Assembly (NCBI RefSeq): GCF_000425165.1
Contig: NZ_AULG01000025.1
Location: 20,531-84,530, forward strand
DNA length: 64,000 bases
Direction of reading: 5' to 3'
DNA from: Photobacterium halotolerans DSM 18316
GTDB lineage: Bacteria > Pseudomonadota > Gammaproteobacteria > Enterobacterales > Vibrionaceae
Each line of letters begins with the position of its first letter. Within the stretch, counting starts at the first letter, position 1. A program made the translations under genes and the position numbers. This document shows, piece after piece, positions 38,247-49,487 of the stretch. The notes beneath the pieces were generated by a model. The model ran no database searches. It had not been told where the DNA came from and saw only the letters and a program-made list of their open reading frames with translations.

Positions 38247-39407
38247 ATGAGCAAGCCTCTTCGCATTGGAATCGTCGCCGGGGAGATCTCCGGCGATATT
38301 TTAGGGGCCGGCTTTATCGAAGCGGTCAAAGCCCGGTATCCGGATGCCGAGTTTGTCGGCGTTGCAGGACCGCGCATGCAGGCGCTGGGCTGCGAAGCAC
38401 TGTTTGATATGGAAGAGCTGGCGGTGATGGGGATCGTCGAGGTTGTCGGTCGGCTGCCTCGTCTGTTTCACATCAAAGCCGAGCTGGTGAAGTATTTCTC
38501 CGCCAATCCGCCGGATGTGTTCGTGGGCATTGATGCGCCTGACTTTAATCTGCGTCTGGAAAAAGACCTGAAAATACAGGGTATCAAAACCGTTCACTAT
38601 GTCAGCCCGTCGGTCTGGGCCTGGCGGCAGAAGCGGATCTTCAAAATTGAAGCCGCGACCAATCTGGTGTTGGCCTTCCTGCCCTTTGAAAAAGCCTTTT
38701 ACGATAAATTTAACGTTCCGTGTGAATTTATCGGCCATACCATGGCGGATGCCATTCCGTTAGAGACAGACCAAGCCGCTGCCCGGCAAAAGCTGGGACT
38801 GGACAGCGATAAACGCTGGCTGGCCGTGTTACCCGGCAGCCGTGGCGGCGAAATGGGGTTGCTGGCAGAGCCGTTTATTCAGACCTGCCAGTTGCTGAAA
38901 GCAAAGCATCCTGAGCTGGGTTTTGTGGTGGCGCTGGTAAACCAGAAACGCCGGGAACAGTTTGAACAGACGTGGAAGGCGACAGCGCCCGAACTGGATT
39001 TTGTCCTGGTTGATGACACCGCACGCGATGTGATGACGGCGTCAGATGCGGTGTTGCTGGCTTCCGGTACCGTAGCGCTGGAATGTATGCTGGTGAAGCG
39101 TCCTATGGTGGTGGGCTATAAAGTCAAGCCGCTGACAGCCTGGTTAGCCAAGCGCATGCTCAAGACCAAATATGTGTCATTACCCAATATTCTGGCGGAC
39201 AGAGAACTGGTGCCTGAATTATTGCAGCAGGAGTGTGTGCCAGACAAACTGGCCGCGGCGGTTGAGCAGTGCCTGACAGCCGACAACCAGCCGCTGATGG
39301 CCGAATTTACCCGGTTGCACCAGCTTATCCGTTGTGATGCGGACAAGCAGGCTGCCGAAGCCGTGCTGACTCTCATCGGCAAGTCATCCAGCAGTGACCG
39401 GTGTTAA
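38247..39407 (+). CDS. lpxB: Lipid-A-disaccharide synthase LpxB
   Basis: A GT-B-fold family 19 glycosyltransferase condensing UDP-2,3-diacylglucosamine and lipid X. The 386 residues start [20 protein letters not shown] and carry the family signatures [25 protein letters not shown] and the nucleotide-binding [23 protein letters not shown]. It is tightly packed after lpxA; rnhB follows. Confidence 0.96.
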   Translation: MSKPLRIGIVAGEISGDILGAGFIEAVKARYPDAEFVGVAGPRMQALGCEALFDMEELAVMGIVEVVGRLPRLFHIKAELVKYFSANPPDVFVGIDAPDFNLRLEKDLKIQGIKTVHYVSPSVWAWRQKRIFKIEAATNLVLAFLPFEKAFYDKFNVPCEFIGHTMADAIPLETDQAAARQKLGLDSDKRWLAVLPGSRGGEMGLLAEPFIQTCQLLKAKHPELGFVVALVNQKRREQFEQTWKATAPELDFVLVDDTARDVMTASDAVLLASGTVALECMLVKRPMVVGYKVKPLTAWLAKRMLKTKYVSLPNILADRELVPELLQQECVPDKLAAAVEQCLTADNQPLMAEFTRLHQLIRCDADKQAAEAVLTLIGKSSSSDRC

Positions 39408-39432
39408 CCTGCCGGACAGAGTGAAACACATG

Positions 39433-40038
39433 ATGCAATATGAACCCTTTGTATACCCGAATGCCCGATTGATTGCGGGTGTGGATGAGGTTGGCCGTGG
39501 ACCGCTGGTCGGTGCCGTGGTGACAGCCGCTGTCATACTCGATCCGGCCAACCCCATTGTCGGGCTGGCTGATTCGAAGAAGCTGAGCGAGAAAAAGCGG
39601 CTGGCGCTGTTTGACGAAATTCAGGAAAAAGCACTGAGCTGGTCTTTGGGCCGCTGTGAGCCGGAAGAAATTGATGAGCTGAATATCCTGCAGGCCACTA
39701 TGGTCGCGATGCAGCGCGCCGTTGCTGGCCTGTCGGTACAGCCCGATTATGTCCTGATCGACGGCAACCGTGTGCCATCGTTACCTGTGCCGTCCCTGGC
39801 TGTGGTGAAAGGGGACATGCGGGTGGCGGAAATCAGTGCGGCATCCATCCTGGCCAAAGTGACCCGCGACAGAGAAATGCAAGCTCTGGATGCGCTGTTT
39901 CCCGCTTATGGTTTTGCCCAGCACAAAGGCTATCCGACCAAAGCGCACTTTGCGGCGCTGGAAAAATACGGCGCGATTGACCAGCACCGTAAGAGTTTTA
40001 AGCCAGTTCGGGAGCGAATTGCGCAAAATTTGAAGTAA
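39433..40038 (+). CDS. rnhB: Ribonuclease HII
   Basis: Removes ribonucleotides misincorporated in DNA. ATG 39433 ([19 protein letters not shown]) gives 201 residues, close to the 198 of E. coli. Active-site acids are in [13 protein letters not shown], and the DG dipeptide in [13 protein letters not shown]. Frames from GTG 39394 or ATG 39430 are also possible; the first overlaps lpxB and is longer than homologs. It lies between lpxB and dnaE as in E. coli. Confidence 0.94.
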   Translation: MQYEPFVYPNARLIAGVDEVGRGPLVGAVVTAAVILDPANPIVGLADSKKLSEKKRLALFDEIQEKALSWSLGRCEPEEIDELNILQATMVAMQRAVAGLSVQPDYVLIDGNRVPSLPVPSLAVVKGDMRVAEISAASILAKVTRDREMQALDALFPAYGFAQHKGYPTKAHFAALEKYGAIDQHRKSFKPVRERIAQNLK

Positions 40039-40123
40039 TGGCTTTCGGGCACTTGCGTTGACGAAAAATCATTTTAGACTCAACCCCTGTTTGTGTCTTA
40101 ACCGCTGAATTGACGACATCATC

Positions 40124-43100
40124 ATGGCAGAACCACGCTTTATACACCTGCGCATCCACAGTGACTTTTCCATGGTCGACGGCCTGAGTAAGGTCCCGCC
40201 TCTGGTCAAGAAAGTGGCAGAGCTGGGCATGCCCGCCATGGCCCTGACAGATTTCACTAACCTGTGCGGCCTGGTGAAATTTTATTTCGCGGCTCATGGC
40301 GCGGGGGTGAAGCCCATTATCGGTGCGGATTTCAAAGTGCGCAGCGATGAGAATGGCGATGAGCTGTCTGATCTCACTGTCCTGGCGGCAGACAATGACG
40401 GTTATAAAAACCTGACTTTGCTGATATCCCGCGCCTATCAACGCGGGCATGTGCAACATATGCCTGTGATTGACCGCGACTGGCTGGTTGAGCAGAAGCA
40501 GGGGTTGATCCTGCTGTCTGGCGGTAAAACCGGTGATGTCGGACAGGCCTTGCTCAAAGGCAATCAGGCGGCGGCAGAGCGCTGCGTGGCCTTTTATCAG
40601 CAACACTTTCCCGGCAGTTATTATCTGGAGCTGGTCCGTACCGGCCGGCCGGATGAAGAAGCGTACCTGCACTTTGCCATTGAACTGGCCGCGCAAGCGG
40701 ACTTGCCTGTGGTGGCAACCAATGATGTGCGCTTTATCAGTCCGGAGCAGTTCGATGCCCATGAAATCCGCGTTTGTATCCATGATGGCTATACCCTGGT
40801 CGATCCCCGCCGTCCCAAACATTACAGTGCTCAGCAATATTTGCGCAGTGAACAGGAAATGTGCGAGCTGTTTGCCGACATTCCGGAAGCACTGGAAAAC
40901 TCAGTAGAAATTGCCAAGCGCTGTAACGTGACGGTCCGGTTAGGTGAATATTTCCTGCCAAACTTTCCGACCGGTGACATGACGACGGAAGACTTCCTGG
41001 TCCTGAAATCGAAGGAAGGTTTGGAGCGGCGTCTGGAATTCTTGTTTCCGGATGAAGAAGTGCGCAAAACCCGCCGCCCTGAATATGACGAACGTCTGGA
41101 TATTGAACTGGAAGTGATCAATCAGATGGGCTTCCCCGGGTATTTCCTGATCGTGATGGAGTTTATCCAGTGGTCGAAGGAAAACGGTGTGCCTGTCGGG
41201 CCGGGGCGGGGCTCGGGTGCGGGTTCTCTGGTTGCGTATGCGCTGGATATCACGGATCTCGATCCGCTGGCCTTTGATCTGCTGTTCGAGCGCTTCCTGA
41301 ACCCGGAACGGGTATCCATGCCTGATTTCGATATCGATTTCTGTATGGATAAACGGGATCTGGTGATAGATCACGTGGCCGAAATGTACGGCCGGGATGC
41401 GGTATCCCAGATCATCACCTTCGGTACCATGGCGGCCAAAGCCGTTATCCGGGACGTGGGCCGGGTACTGGGCCATCCTTATGGCTTTGTCGATCGCATT
41501 TCCAAGATGATCCCGGCCGAGCCGGGCATGACGCTGGCAAAAGCCTTTGAGGCCGAGCCGCAGCTGGGCGAAGTGTATGAAGCCGATGAAGAAGTCAAAG
41601 ATCTGATCGACATGTGCCGGGTGCTGGAAGGGGTAACCCGAAATGCCGGTAAACACGCCGGTGGGGTGGTGATATCGCCGACCACAATCACAGATTTTGC
41701 TCCGCTCTATTGTGACGCCGAAGGCCATCATCCGGTCACACAGTTTGATAAGAATGATGTTGAAACCGCGGGACTGGTGAAGTTCGACTTTCTGGGTTTG
41801 CGTACGCTGACCATTATTGACTGGGCACTGGGCATGATTAACCCGCGCCTGGAAGCACAGGGTAAGTCGCCTATCAATATTGCGGCGATTCCAATGGATG
41901 ATGCCAAGTCGTTTGCCATGCTGCAGCGCTCTGAATCCACCGCTGTGTTCCAGCTTGAATCGCGCGGCATGAAAGATTTGATCAAGCGGCTGCAGCCAGA
42001 CTGTTTTGAAGACATGATCGCACTGGTGGCCCTGTTCCGTCCGGGTCCGCTGCAATCAGGCATGGTGGATAACTTCATCGACCGTAAGCATGGCCGTGAA
42101 GCGATCTCTTATCCTGATGCTACCTATCAGCACGAATCGCTGAAAGAGATTCTGGAACCGACATACGGCATTATTCTGTACCAGGAACAGGTCATGCAAA
42201 TTGCCCAGGTCCTGGCTGGTTACAGCCTGGGCGGCGCTGACTTGCTGCGCCGTGCAATGGGTAAGAAAAAACCGGAAGAAATGGCGAAACAGCGAGCCAC
42301 GTTTGAAAGCGGCGCCGTGAATAACGGGGTCGACGGCGAGCTGGCGATGAAGATCTTCGACCTGGTAGAGAAATTCGCCGGTTACGGCTTCAACAAATCG
42401 CACTCGGCCGCCTATGCCCTGGTGTCTTACCAGACACTGTGGCTGAAGGCACATTATCCGGCGGAGTTCATGGCTGCGGTAATGACCGCCGATATGGATA
42501 ATACCGATAAAGTGGTCGGCCTGGTGGAAGAGTGCCAGCGCATGAACCTGCAAATGCTGCCGCCGGATGTTAATAAGGGGCTTTACCGCTTCACCGTGGA
42601 TGATGAAGGCGCGATTGTCTATGGCATTGGCGCTATCAAAGGGGTCGGTGAAGGTCCGATCGAAAATATTATTGCGGCACGGGAAAAAGGCGGTCATTTT
42701 AAGGACTTATTTGATTTCTGTGCCAGAATAGACACCAAGAAGGTCAATAAACGCGTTCTGGAGCGCTTGATCAAAGCCGGTGCGATGGATCGTCTCGGGC
42801 CCAATCGTGCGGCGATGATGGCCACGCTGGATGACGCGCTGAAAGCCGCTGGCCAGCACCATCAGGCCGAGGCGTTCGGTCAGGCGGACATGTTCGGCGT
42901 ACTGACTGCGGCGCCGGAAGAAGTGGAAAAAGCCTACGCCAATATTCCGGAATGGCCAGAGAAAATCTGGCTGGAAGGCGAGCGGGACACGCTCGGCTTG
43001 TACCTGACCGGTCACCCGATCAACAGTTATGTGCGTGAACTCAAGCACTATGTGACCTGGCGCCTGAAAGACGCCCACCCGACAGGGCGTGATAAAGTAG

Positions 43101-43603
43101 TGACGATTGCCGGACTGGTGATCGCCGCCCGGGTCATGACAACCAAACGCGGCACCCGGATTGGTGTGCTGACACTGGATGACAGGTCGGGACGCATGGA
43201 AGTCATGCTGTTTTCCGATGCTTTGGATCGATATCTCGATCTGATTGAAAAAGACCGGATTTTGGTCGTTTCCGGACAGGTCAGCTTTGATGATTTCAAT
43301 GGTGGCCTTAAAATGTCTGCACGTGAAGTCCTTGATATTTCTGAAGCCAGAGAAAAGCACCTGCGGGGTCTTGCTATCTCGCTGACTGAAGGGCAGATTG
43401 ATCACACATTTTTTGAGCGTTTCAGCAAAGCGCTGGAGCCGCATCGGGCAGGTACTGTCCCGGTGAATATTTATTATCAGCGTTCGAATGCACGCGCTAA
43501 ACTTACCCTTGGCACAGAGTGGCGGATAACGCCAAGTGATGATTTAATCACTGATCTCAAAGTGTTACTGGGCGAGCAGCAAGTCGAATTTGAGTTTAAT
43601 TAA
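40124..43603 (+). CDS. dnaE: DNA polymerase III alpha subunit
   Basis: The replicative polymerase catalytic subunit, 1159 residues. The N-terminal PHP domain begins [15 protein letters not shown]. The C-family palm carries the two catalytic aspartates in [11 protein letters not shown], the [16 protein letters not shown] segment lies just before it, and a third acidic residue sits in the fingers/palm region. The C-terminal part has a helix-hairpin-helix region and an OB fold (about 990-1075). It follows rnhB by 85 bases and ends one base inside the accA upstream frame. Confidence 0.97.
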   Translation: MAEPRFIHLRIHSDFSMVDGLSKVPPLVKKVAELGMPAMALTDFTNLCGLVKFYFAAHGAGVKPIIGADFKVRSDENGDELSDLTVLAADNDGYKNLTLLISRAYQRGHVQHMPVIDRDWLVEQKQGLILLSGGKTGDVGQALLKGNQAAAERCVAFYQQHFPGSYYLELVRTGRPDEEAYLHFAIELAAQADLPVVATNDVRFISPEQFDAHEIRVCIHDGYTLVDPRRPKHYSAQQYLRSEQEMCELFADIPEALENSVEIAKRCNVTVRLGEYFLPNFPTGDMTTEDFLVLKSKEGLERRLEFLFPDEEVRKTRRPEYDERLDIELEVINQMGFPGYFLIVMEFIQWSKENGVPVGPGRGSGAGSLVAYALDITDLDPLAFDLLFERFLNPERVSMPDFDIDFCMDKRDLVIDHVAEMYGRDAVSQIITFGTMAAKAVIRDVGRVLGHPYGFVDRISKMIPAEPGMTLAKAFEAEPQLGEVYEADEEVKDLIDMCRVLEGVTRNAGKHAGGVVISPTTITDFAPLYCDAEGHHPVTQFDKNDVETAGLVKFDFLGLRTLTIIDWALGMINPRLEAQGKSPINIAAIPMDDAKSFAMLQRSESTAVFQLESRGMKDLIKRLQPDCFEDMIALVALFRPGPLQSGMVDNFIDRKHGREAISYPDATYQHESLKEILEPTYGIILYQEQVMQIAQVLAGYSLGGADLLRRAMGKKKPEEMAKQRATFESGAVNNGVDGELAMKIFDLVEKFAGYGFNKSHSAAYALVSYQTLWLKAHYPAEFMAAVMTADMDNTDKVVGLVEECQRMNLQMLPPDVNKGLYRFTVDDEGAIVYGIGAIKGVGEGPIENIIAAREKGGHFKDLFDFCARIDTKKVNKRVLERLIKAGAMDRLGPNRAAMMATLDDALKAAGQHHQAEAFGQADMFGVLTAAPEEVEKAYANIPEWPEKIWLEGERDTLGLYLTGHPINSYVRELKHYVTWRLKDAHPTGRDKVVTIAGLVIAARVMTTKRGTRIGVLTLDDRSGRMEVMLFSDALDRYLDLIEKDRILVVSGQVSFDDFNGGLKMSAREVLDISEAREKHLRGLAISLTEGQIDHTFFERFSKALEPHRAGTVPVNIYYQRSNARAKLTLGTEWRITPSDDLITDLKVLLGEQQVEFEFN

Positions 43604-43659
43604 TGAGTCCGGCACCTGTCAGACAGGTTGCTAATAATGGACAAAGGATTACAAGTGGT

Positions 43660-44619
43660 ATGAGCCTGAACTTCCTTGATTTTGAACAACCCATTGCCGA
43701 GCTAGAAGCCAAAATTGAAGCACTGCGCGATGTATCGCACCGTGATAAATCGGCCTCGGTTGATCTGGACAAAGAAATTGCACAGCTTGAACAAAAAAGC
43801 CTGGAACTGACCAAAAAGATTTTTGGCGATCTGGGCGCCTGGCAGGTCGCACAGCTGGCCCGTCACCCGCAGCGTCCGTATACGCTGGATTATATCGAGC
43901 ATATCTTTACAGAATTCGATCCGCTGGCCGGTGATCGCGCGTTTGCCGATGATAAAGCACTGATCGGTGGTATCGCCCGTCTGGATGGTCGTCCGGTGAT
44001 GGTGATCGGCCATCAGAAAGGCCGCGAGACCCGTGAAAAAGTATTGCGTAACTTCGGTATGCCTAAACCTGAAGGTTACCGTAAAGCATTACGTCTGATG
44101 AAAATGGCTGAGCGTTTTCGCATGCCAATCATCACTTTTATTGATACCGCAGGCGCGTATCCGGGTGTGGGTGCCGAGGAGCGTGGTCAGTCTGAAGCCA
44201 TCGCTATGAACCTCAAAGTCATGGCCGGTCTGAACGTACCTGTGATCTGTAATGTGGTCGGTGAAGGCGGTTCTGGCGGCGCACTGGCGATCGGTGTCGG
44301 TGATTGCGTGAACATGCTGCAATACTCGACCTACTCGGTGATCTCTCCGGAAGGCTGTGCGTCGATTCTGTGGCGTGATTCTGATAAAGCCCCTCAGGCT
44401 GCAGAAGCTATGGGGATGACGGCCAACCGTCTGAAAGAGTTGGGTCTGATTGATAATATTATTGAAGAGCCTCTCGGTGGCGCGCACCGTGACGTGCCTG
44501 CGATGGCTTCGCGGATCAAGCAGCAGCTGCTTAATACGCTGAACGATCTGGAAGGTCTGGATGATGAAAGCCTGCGGGAGCGTCGTTATCAGCGTTTGCT
44601 GAGTTACGGCTACTGCTGA
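43660..44619 (+). CDS. accA: Acetyl-CoA carboxylase carboxyltransferase subunit alpha
   Basis: One half of the carboxyltransferase that makes malonyl-CoA. ATG 43660 ([16 protein letters not shown]) gives 319 residues, the same as E. coli; an earlier in-frame ATG at 43603 yields a non-homologous 19-residue extension. The crotonase-fold core shows [20 protein letters not shown] and [22 protein letters not shown] lies about 13 bases before the start, slightly far. A terminator follows. Confidence 0.97.
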   Translation: MSLNFLDFEQPIAELEAKIEALRDVSHRDKSASVDLDKEIAQLEQKSLELTKKIFGDLGAWQVAQLARHPQRPYTLDYIEHIFTEFDPLAGDRAFADDKALIGGIARLDGRPVMVIGHQKGRETREKVLRNFGMPKPEGYRKALRLMKMAERFRMPIITFIDTAGAYPGVGAEERGQSEAIAMNLKVMAGLNVPVICNVVGEGGSGGALAIGVGDCVNMLQYSTYSVISPEGCASILWRDSDKAPQAAEAMGMTANRLKELGLIDNIIEEPLGGAHRDVPAMASRIKQQLLNTLNDLEGLDDESLRERRYQRLLSYGYC

Positions 44620-44639
44620 TAACCACCGGATACGGATCA

Positions 44640-44666
44640 ACGGGTCGCCACAGGCGACCCGTTTTG
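44640..44666 (+). terminator. Terminator of accA
   Basis: ACGGGTCGCC-aca-GGCGACCCGT is a perfect 10-bp stem followed by TTTGC. Confidence 0.88.
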
Positions 44667-44784
44667 CTATCTGCTGCGCGCCGTTGATTGATACACACGG
44701 GCCAAAGCGGTACTAACACCAGACACAGCACTGATATAAGATAGCCCTATTGCCACAGACCACAGAGCAGAATTGCTGACACTT

Positions 44785-46095
44785 ATGCTGTTTACTCATT
44801 TCTCCGACACTCTCTTGCGGCTTTGCCCGCAGCCATCACAATTTGTCCTTGCGCTCAGCGGCGGACTCGATTCCCGTGTTTTGCTTCATCTTCTGAGCCG
44901 GTTTATACAAAAGCACCCGCATTATCAGGCGCTTGCTGTGCATGTGCATCACGGCTTAAGCCCGAATGCGGATCGCTGGTTAGCGCAGTGCGAAGCCTGG
45001 GCGAAGAACGATGCGCTAACTCTGCACTGCGAACGGGTCAGTGTGCAGTCGGGGAGCCGTATCAGCCTGGAACAGGCCGCGAGAGAGGCCCGCTATCAAG
45101 CACTGGCCAGGCACGTCCAGTCTCAGGAATACCTGCTGACTGCGCAGCACGCCGACGATCAGCTGGAAACTGTCTTGCTGGCGTTAAAGCGTGGCAGTGG
45201 CCCTGCCGGTCTGGCGGCAATGCCAGAGGTCAAACCTTTTGCCAATGGCTTACATCTGCGCCCTTTGCTCGATGTCAGCCGTGCTGAGCTGCAAGCCTAT
45301 GCCAATGAGCATCAGTTGGAGTGGGTGGATGATGAGAGCAATCAGGACAGGCGTTTTGACCGTAATTTTTTGCGGCTGGATATTGTGCCGGCACTGACAT
45401 CTCGCTGGCCGGGATTGCGGCAGGCCGTTGCACGCAGTGCTGCCTTATGCGGCGAACAGCAGTCATTGCTGGAATCCTTGCTGGCCGACAAACTTCACCA
45501 GATGAGTGCGCCGGACGGCAGCATAGATCTGAGCGCAGTGACGGACGAGAGACAGGGCAGGGCGTTGGTGCGTCTCTGGTTGCAGCGCCAGGACCTGCCT
45601 GTTCCCTCCAAAGCGCAACTGGAACAAATCTGGCAGGCAGTTTGTCTGGCCCGTGACGATGCCAACCCCTGCGTATCGCTGACCGGGTACGAGGTACGCC
45701 GCTATCAGTCCCGTCTGTACGCCGTCCGCCCCCGGCAGGATGTGACAAAATGGCAAAGCGCAATGACTCTGGATACCCCTTGCACCTTACCCGCTTCGCT
45801 GGGTGTTATTACTCTCAGCAGCCACTCGGACGGAAAGCTTCGTCGGCCTGAGCCGGGTGAGCGGGTGTGGGTCGCTTTTGATCCCAGCGGTGTGCAGGCA
45901 AAGCCACTGGGGCGTGCTGGCCGCCGCAAGCTGAAGAAGCTGTTTCAGGAGTATGGGGTGCCCAGCTGGCAACGCCGCCAGACGCCTTTGCTGTTTTATG
46001 GCGACAAACTGGCCGCGGTGGCGGGGCTATTTGTGGTCGAAGGCTTTGAAGGTAATGAATGTGAGTTAGTCTGGAAGTGTGATCACCTACACTGA
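44785..46095 (+). CDS. tilS: tRNA(Ile)-lysidine synthetase TilS
   Basis: Converts C34 of the CAU-anticodon tRNA-Ile to lysidine, changing decoding from AUG to AUA. The N-terminal PP-loop ATPase motif SGGLDS is at residues 25-30, with AVHVHHGLSPNAD and AQHADDQLETVLLALKRG further on. The middle and C-terminal TilS domains complete 436 residues. ATG 44785 is preferred over TTG 44773. It lies after accA as in E. coli. Confidence 0.94.
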   Translation: MLFTHFSDTLLRLCPQPSQFVLALSGGLDSRVLLHLLSRFIQKHPHYQALAVHVHHGLSPNADRWLAQCEAWAKNDALTLHCERVSVQSGSRISLEQAAREARYQALARHVQSQEYLLTAQHADDQLETVLLALKRGSGPAGLAAMPEVKPFANGLHLRPLLDVSRAELQAYANEHQLEWVDDESNQDRRFDRNFLRLDIVPALTSRWPGLRQAVARSAALCGEQQSLLESLLADKLHQMSAPDGSIDLSAVTDERQGRALVRLWLQRQDLPVPSKAQLEQIWQAVCLARDDANPCVSLTGYEVRRYQSRLYAVRPRQDVTKWQSAMTLDTPCTLPASLGVITLSSHSDGKLRRPEPGERVWVAFDPSGVQAKPLGRAGRRKLKKLFQEYGVPSWQRRQTPLLFYGDKLAAVAGLFVVEGFEGNECELVWKCDHLH

Positions 46096-46165
46096 CACCG
46101 GGGTCAGGAATGTAGATAGTCAGGCAGTGTTTGAATGTCGATATAAGTAAAATAATGAGGATCTT

Positions 46166-46477
46166 ATGAAAAAAGCAATGACGCTGACACTGGCTGCGGC
46201 ACTATTTTCACTTCCTGTTATGGCTGCTGGTGATGCCGAGGCCGGCAAGGGAAAGGCCGCGATTTGTGCGGCCTGCCATGGTGCTGACGGTAAGGCGGTG
46301 ATTCCGGGCTATCCCAACCTGAATGGCCAGAATGAGCAGTATCTGGTGAATGCCCTGAAAGCCTATAAGAATAAAGAACGCAATGGCGGTAACGCCATCT
46401 TGATGCAGCCGCAGGCGGCAATGCTGAGTGATACAGATATTGATAATCTGGCGGCTTACTTCTCGCAAATGAAGTAA
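46166..46477 (+). CDS. Small class I cytochrome c (c5/c4-like)
   Basis: A 103-residue periplasmic monohaem cytochrome. The signal peptide is about residues 1-20 (cleaved near [10 protein letters not shown]). The haem-binding CAACH is at residues 34-38, and a distal methionine is probably in [12 protein letters not shown]. After removal of the signal it is about 83 residues, like cytochrome c5/c-553 electron carriers that donate to terminal oxidases. The partner is not identifiable from context. GAGGATCTT precedes ATG 46166. Confidence 0.88.
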   Translation: MKKAMTLTLAAALFSLPVMAAGDAEAGKGKAAICAACHGADGKAVIPGYPNLNGQNEQYLVNALKAYKNKERNGGNAILMQPQAAMLSDTDIDNLAAYFSQMK

Positions 46478-46485
46478 TAGCCAAC

Positions 46486-46509
46486 GTATCCGCCCGGCCG
46501 GGCGGATAC
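46486..46509. terminator. Perfect palindrome after the cytochrome c gene
   Basis: GTATCCGCCCGG is directly followed by its reverse complement, giving 24 bases of perfect palindrome nine bases past the stop. It would form a strong stem with a minimal loop; ATTCCCTTCC follows, not a clean T-run. It probably acts as a terminator or transcript-stabilising hairpin. Confidence 0.55.
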
Positions 46510-46582
46510 ATTCCCTTCCATTCGCTTCGCGATTAAACAATCCTCTGGTTGCTGTAATATTGACCAGTCGGATTCACTGGCA

Positions 46583-46611
46583 TTGATATAACCCACCAAT
46601 AAATATATTGT
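46583..46611 (+). promoter_or_regulatory. Promoter of the NSS transporter gene
   Basis: TTGATA (46583-46588) and TATTGT (46606-46611) are separated by 17 bases, 33 bases before the start codon. It is a good sigma-70 match by eye. Confidence 0.6.
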
Positions 46612-46643
46612 ACTAGTTCACTGATACGATAGGGTTGTAAAGC

Positions 46644-47993
46644 ATGGCAGGAACACGCGAACATTTTGGCTCACGGATGGGCTTTATCCTCGCGGCTGCA
46701 GGGGCAGCGGTAGGATTGGGTAACATCTGGGGATTTCCCACTCAAGCGGCCAGTAATGGCGGCGGCGCTTTCCTGCTGGTTTATCTTCTGATGATTCTGG
46801 TGGTGGCTTTCCCTATGCTGATCGTTGAAATGGCGATTGGTCGTTATGGCCAGGCTAACCCGGTAGACAGTATGCGCAGCCTGAGTGATAACCCGACGGC
46901 AAAGCGTGCGGGGGCGCTGGTGGGCTGGATTGGCCTGATGGTGCCTTGTCTGGTGCTGGCGTTCTACAGCATAGTGGCAGGCTGGCTGGTGACCTTTCTG
47001 CTGGCGGCTGTGACCGACATTCTGGGAATGGCAGATGCCACCGCCTGGCTGAAAGGCTTTTCTGTCTCCCGGAACCTGTTTGGTGCGGCTATTTTCTATT
47101 TGCTGACCATTTTGATCGTACAAAGCGGGGTGAAGCAGGGGATTGAAAAATGGTCGACCCGCTTGATGCCGGCGCTGTTTGTGCTTTTCCTGCTGATGTT
47201 TGTCTACATCATGACTCAGGATGGCGCAATGGACGGCCTGAAGCATTACCTGATCCCTGATTTCAGTAAGGTACTGGAACCTAAGCTGCTGCTGGCGGCT
47301 ATGGGCCAGGGCTTTTTCTCCCTGACGATCGGCGGTTGCTCCATGCTGATTTACGGCTCTTACCTGAGCAAGAAAGAGAGCCTGCCTAAAATGGCACTGA
47401 GCGTCACTCTGGTGGATACGGCGGTGGCTTTTATTGCCGGTCTGGTGGTGCTGCCGGCGATGTTTGTTGCCATGCAGAAAGGGGTGGCGATATACGCTGA
47501 TGACGGCTCGTTGCTGGGGTCGGATACCCTGGTCTTTACCGTACTGCCGCTGCTGTTTGACAGCCTGGGCGTTGCCGGTCAGCTGATAGCACTGGTGTTT
47601 TTTGTCTTGATGACTATTGCGGCGCTGACATCGTCAATTTCGATGCTGGAGTGTCCAGTGGCATTGGTCAGTGAGCGTTTTGAAACGGACCGTAAAGCGA
47701 CAAGCTGGGTTCTGGGCGGAGTTATAGCTGTGTTCAGTGCGGTGATTATCTTTAACTTTGGTCAGCTGTTTGGCCTGGTGGCGACCATAGCCACCCAGTA
47801 TTTCCAGCCCGTTGCGGCCTTGTTGTTCACTGTGTTTGGTGGCTGGGTATGGTCTCGCCACCGTAAGCTGCAAGAGCTGAGTGCGGGCAGCCCGGAACTG
47901 GAGAAGTCGCTGTTCTGGAAAATCTGGCCTGTGTACCTGAAGTTTGTCTGCCCTGTGCTGGTCATCGCGGTCCTGGTGTCTTCCTTCAGCTAG
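46644..47993 (+). CDS. Sodium-dependent transporter, NSS (SNF) family
   Basis: A 449-residue inner-membrane protein with about eleven transmembrane helices, of the LeuT-fold neurotransmitter:sodium symporter family. The N-terminal helix carries the family signature FGSRMGFILAAAGAAVGLGN, then IWGFPTQAASNGGGAFLL with the unwound sodium/substrate site. The substrate is probably an amino acid or amine but cannot be named from sequence. It is a stand-alone gene with its own promoter and a strong terminator. GCATGG at the start has no strong ribosome site (AGGGTTGTAAAGC). Confidence 0.9.
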   Translation: MAGTREHFGSRMGFILAAAGAAVGLGNIWGFPTQAASNGGGAFLLVYLLMILVVAFPMLIVEMAIGRYGQANPVDSMRSLSDNPTAKRAGALVGWIGLMVPCLVLAFYSIVAGWLVTFLLAAVTDILGMADATAWLKGFSVSRNLFGAAIFYLLTILIVQSGVKQGIEKWSTRLMPALFVLFLLMFVYIMTQDGAMDGLKHYLIPDFSKVLEPKLLLAAMGQGFFSLTIGGCSMLIYGSYLSKKESLPKMALSVTLVDTAVAFIAGLVVLPAMFVAMQKGVAIYADDGSLLGSDTLVFTVLPLLFDSLGVAGQLIALVFFVLMTIAALTSSISMLECPVALVSERFETDRKATSWVLGGVIAVFSAVIIFNFGQLFGLVATIATQYFQPVAALLFTVFGGWVWSRHRKLQELSAGSPELEKSLFWKIWPVYLKFVCPVLVIAVLVSSFS

Positions 47994-48023
47994 CCCTATT
48001 GCTTGAGAAAACCAGGCACGATA

Positions 48024-48058
48024 AAAAACGGAAAGCCTAGCCTGGCTTTCCGTTTTTT
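48024..48058. terminator. Bidirectional terminator
   Basis: CGGAAAGCC-tagcct-GGCTTTCCG (48029-48052) is flanked by A6 on the left and T6 on the right. It therefore terminates both the transporter gene (plus) and the yaeP-DUF4250 unit (minus). Confidence 0.92.
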
Positions 48059-48069
48059 GTGTGGGGGAC

Positions 48070-48258
48070 TCAGCGAAATTGTCTGGCGTCGGGTAAATAG
48101 TCAAATCCGGCGGCAGCCAGCCTGGCGATCAGTTTCTCTTTGTCAATCTCGTAATAACGGGCCAGAGCGTCCAGATCGCCAAACTCATCGCGTATCTTCA
48201 TATTGACGATACTCATCAGCATGACAGGATCCATAGTGTCGAATGTTTTCAGGTTCAT
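48070..48258 (-). CDS. DUF4250 small protein
   Basis: A 62-residue protein matching DUF4250 ([20 protein letters not shown], then [19 protein letters not shown]). Helical, soluble, function unknown. Its ATG overlaps the yaeP stop (ATGA), so the two are translationally coupled. Confidence 0.82.
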   Translation of the reverse strand: MNLKTFDTMDPVMLMSIVNMKIRDEFGDLDALARYYEIDKEKLIARLAAAGFDYLPDARQFR

Positions 48259-48464
48259 TGCGCGTCCTCGTGATCACTGATCAGTAAATTCGCCGCGGCA
48301 AAGGCGGCTTGCTCCCGGATGGTCTGCGGCACCTCAGAGCTGGCAGCGACGGTATTTAAAGCACGTACGGCACAGGCAATGGCGGCAGGGATATAGCCCT
48401 GATCTCCGCTGCCAATCTGGCTGTAACTCTGACGGACAAGCTCGCAGCAGTCAGCGACTTTCAT
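48255..48464 (-). CDS. yaeP: UPF0253 family protein YaeP
   Basis: A 69-residue protein. It resembles E. coli YaeP throughout: [20 protein letters not shown] against [20 protein letters not shown], and a C-terminal [15 protein letters not shown]. Function unknown. AGGAGAC precedes ATG 48464. E. coli yaeP also lies near tilS and proS, coupled to rof; here the partner is a DUF4250 gene instead. Confidence 0.85.
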   Translation of the reverse strand: MKVADCCELVRQSYSQIGSGDQGYIPAAIACAVRALNTVAASSEVPQTIREQAAFAAANLLISDHEDAQ

Positions 48465-48539
48465 AGTGTCTCCTGAATATGGTCACGAAAGATGAGTCAG
48501 AGCTTACCGCTATCGGCTATTGAGATCGAGCGAAGCGGG

Positions 48540-49406
48540 CTATTTAGAGCGCTTGTGCTGGTAGAGCTGGCGATCGGCCCGCTCTAATAAACTGACCGGC
48601 GTATCGCCACGGCGGTAAGGGGTGGCGCCAATCGAGGTGCCTATGTCGAGGCTGCGCAGGGTATGGTCCTGATCTATCCGCGTCATCACGCGGTGAATGA
48701 CCTTGCGTGCAGACTGCTCCGAGGCCGGTTGCAGCAACAGGACAAATTCGTCTCCGCCCATGCGGTAACATCGGTCTGAGGTGCGCACTGATTGCTTCAG
48801 GATCGACGAAAAACGGCGGATCACATTATCGCCATCCAGATGACCATATTTATCGTTGACCTGCTTGAAGTTATCCAGATCAAACAATAAAAGCACCAGG
48901 CCAACCTGGCGGCGCTCACTCATGGCGATGGCATGCAGTATGTCCTGATCCAGACAACTGCGGTTACGCAGGCCGGACAGATGATCCCGCATCGCCATTT
49001 CTTTGATCCGTCGATACTCTATCGCACTGAATAATGGGCCGGCCAGCAGTCTGTGGTAGGTATGGAGAAGGTTAATTTCATCCTGATCCAGCGCATAAGG
49101 TGTGTCGTACTGGATCTCCCCCAGCGAGTGATCGGCATAGCGCAGGGCGAAGCACTGGCGGTTGTCTGTCCCTTGCCCGTGACGTATCAGGGTGGTGGTG
49201 GTTTCATGGCGCCAAAGCATGCGACTGATATCAATCTGTTTCTCAACTTCCAGCGCAAAGACTTCCAGCAGCACAGACAGCTCGGGCTTGCCCTGCATTT
49301 TTTGCAGGATAAGCAAGCGCTGATCCGCACCCAGCGGCCTGGCGCGGGTTCGGCTGGTATCGGTTTGCTTTTTGTGCCAGATAATTGGATCCATGACTGA
49401 TATCAT
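48540..49406 (-). CDS. Diguanylate cyclase (GGDEF)
   Basis: A 288-residue soluble protein. Residues ~25-130 look like a small alpha/beta sensory domain (GAF-like by layout, not recognised with certainty). The GGDEF domain then starts at RDHLSGLRNRSCL, with FDLDNFKQVNDKYGH and the intact active site MGGDEF (216-221). A product-inhibition site RTSD lies at 208-211. It is predicted to synthesise cyclic di-GMP with feedback control. The start is ATG 49406 or 49394, both with poor ribosome sites. It follows the patatin gene on the same strand by 81 bases. Confidence 0.88.
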   Translation of the reverse strand: MISVMDPIIWHKKQTDTSRTRARPLGADQRLLILQKMQGKPELSVLLEVFALEVEKQIDISRMLWRHETTTTLIRHGQGTDNRQCFALRYADHSLGEIQYDTPYALDQDEINLLHTYHRLLAGPLFSAIEYRRIKEMAMRDHLSGLRNRSCLDQDILHAIAMSERRQVGLVLLLFDLDNFKQVNDKYGHLDGDNVIRRFSSILKQSVRTSDRCYRMGGDEFVLLLQPASEQSARKVIHRVMTRIDQDHTLRSLDIGTSIGATPYRRGDTPVSLLERADRQLYQHKRSK

Positions 49407-49487
49407 TGATAAGCAAGGTTTTTAATATATGAGATTTTGGAACCAGATCAATAGAAAATGGAATGAAATGAAAATCTCCCATTGTTT

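Noticed and set aside
40940..42055. 371-codon open frame antisense to dnaE.
   Set aside because: Shadow frame; dnaE catalytic motifs are encoded on the opposite strand.
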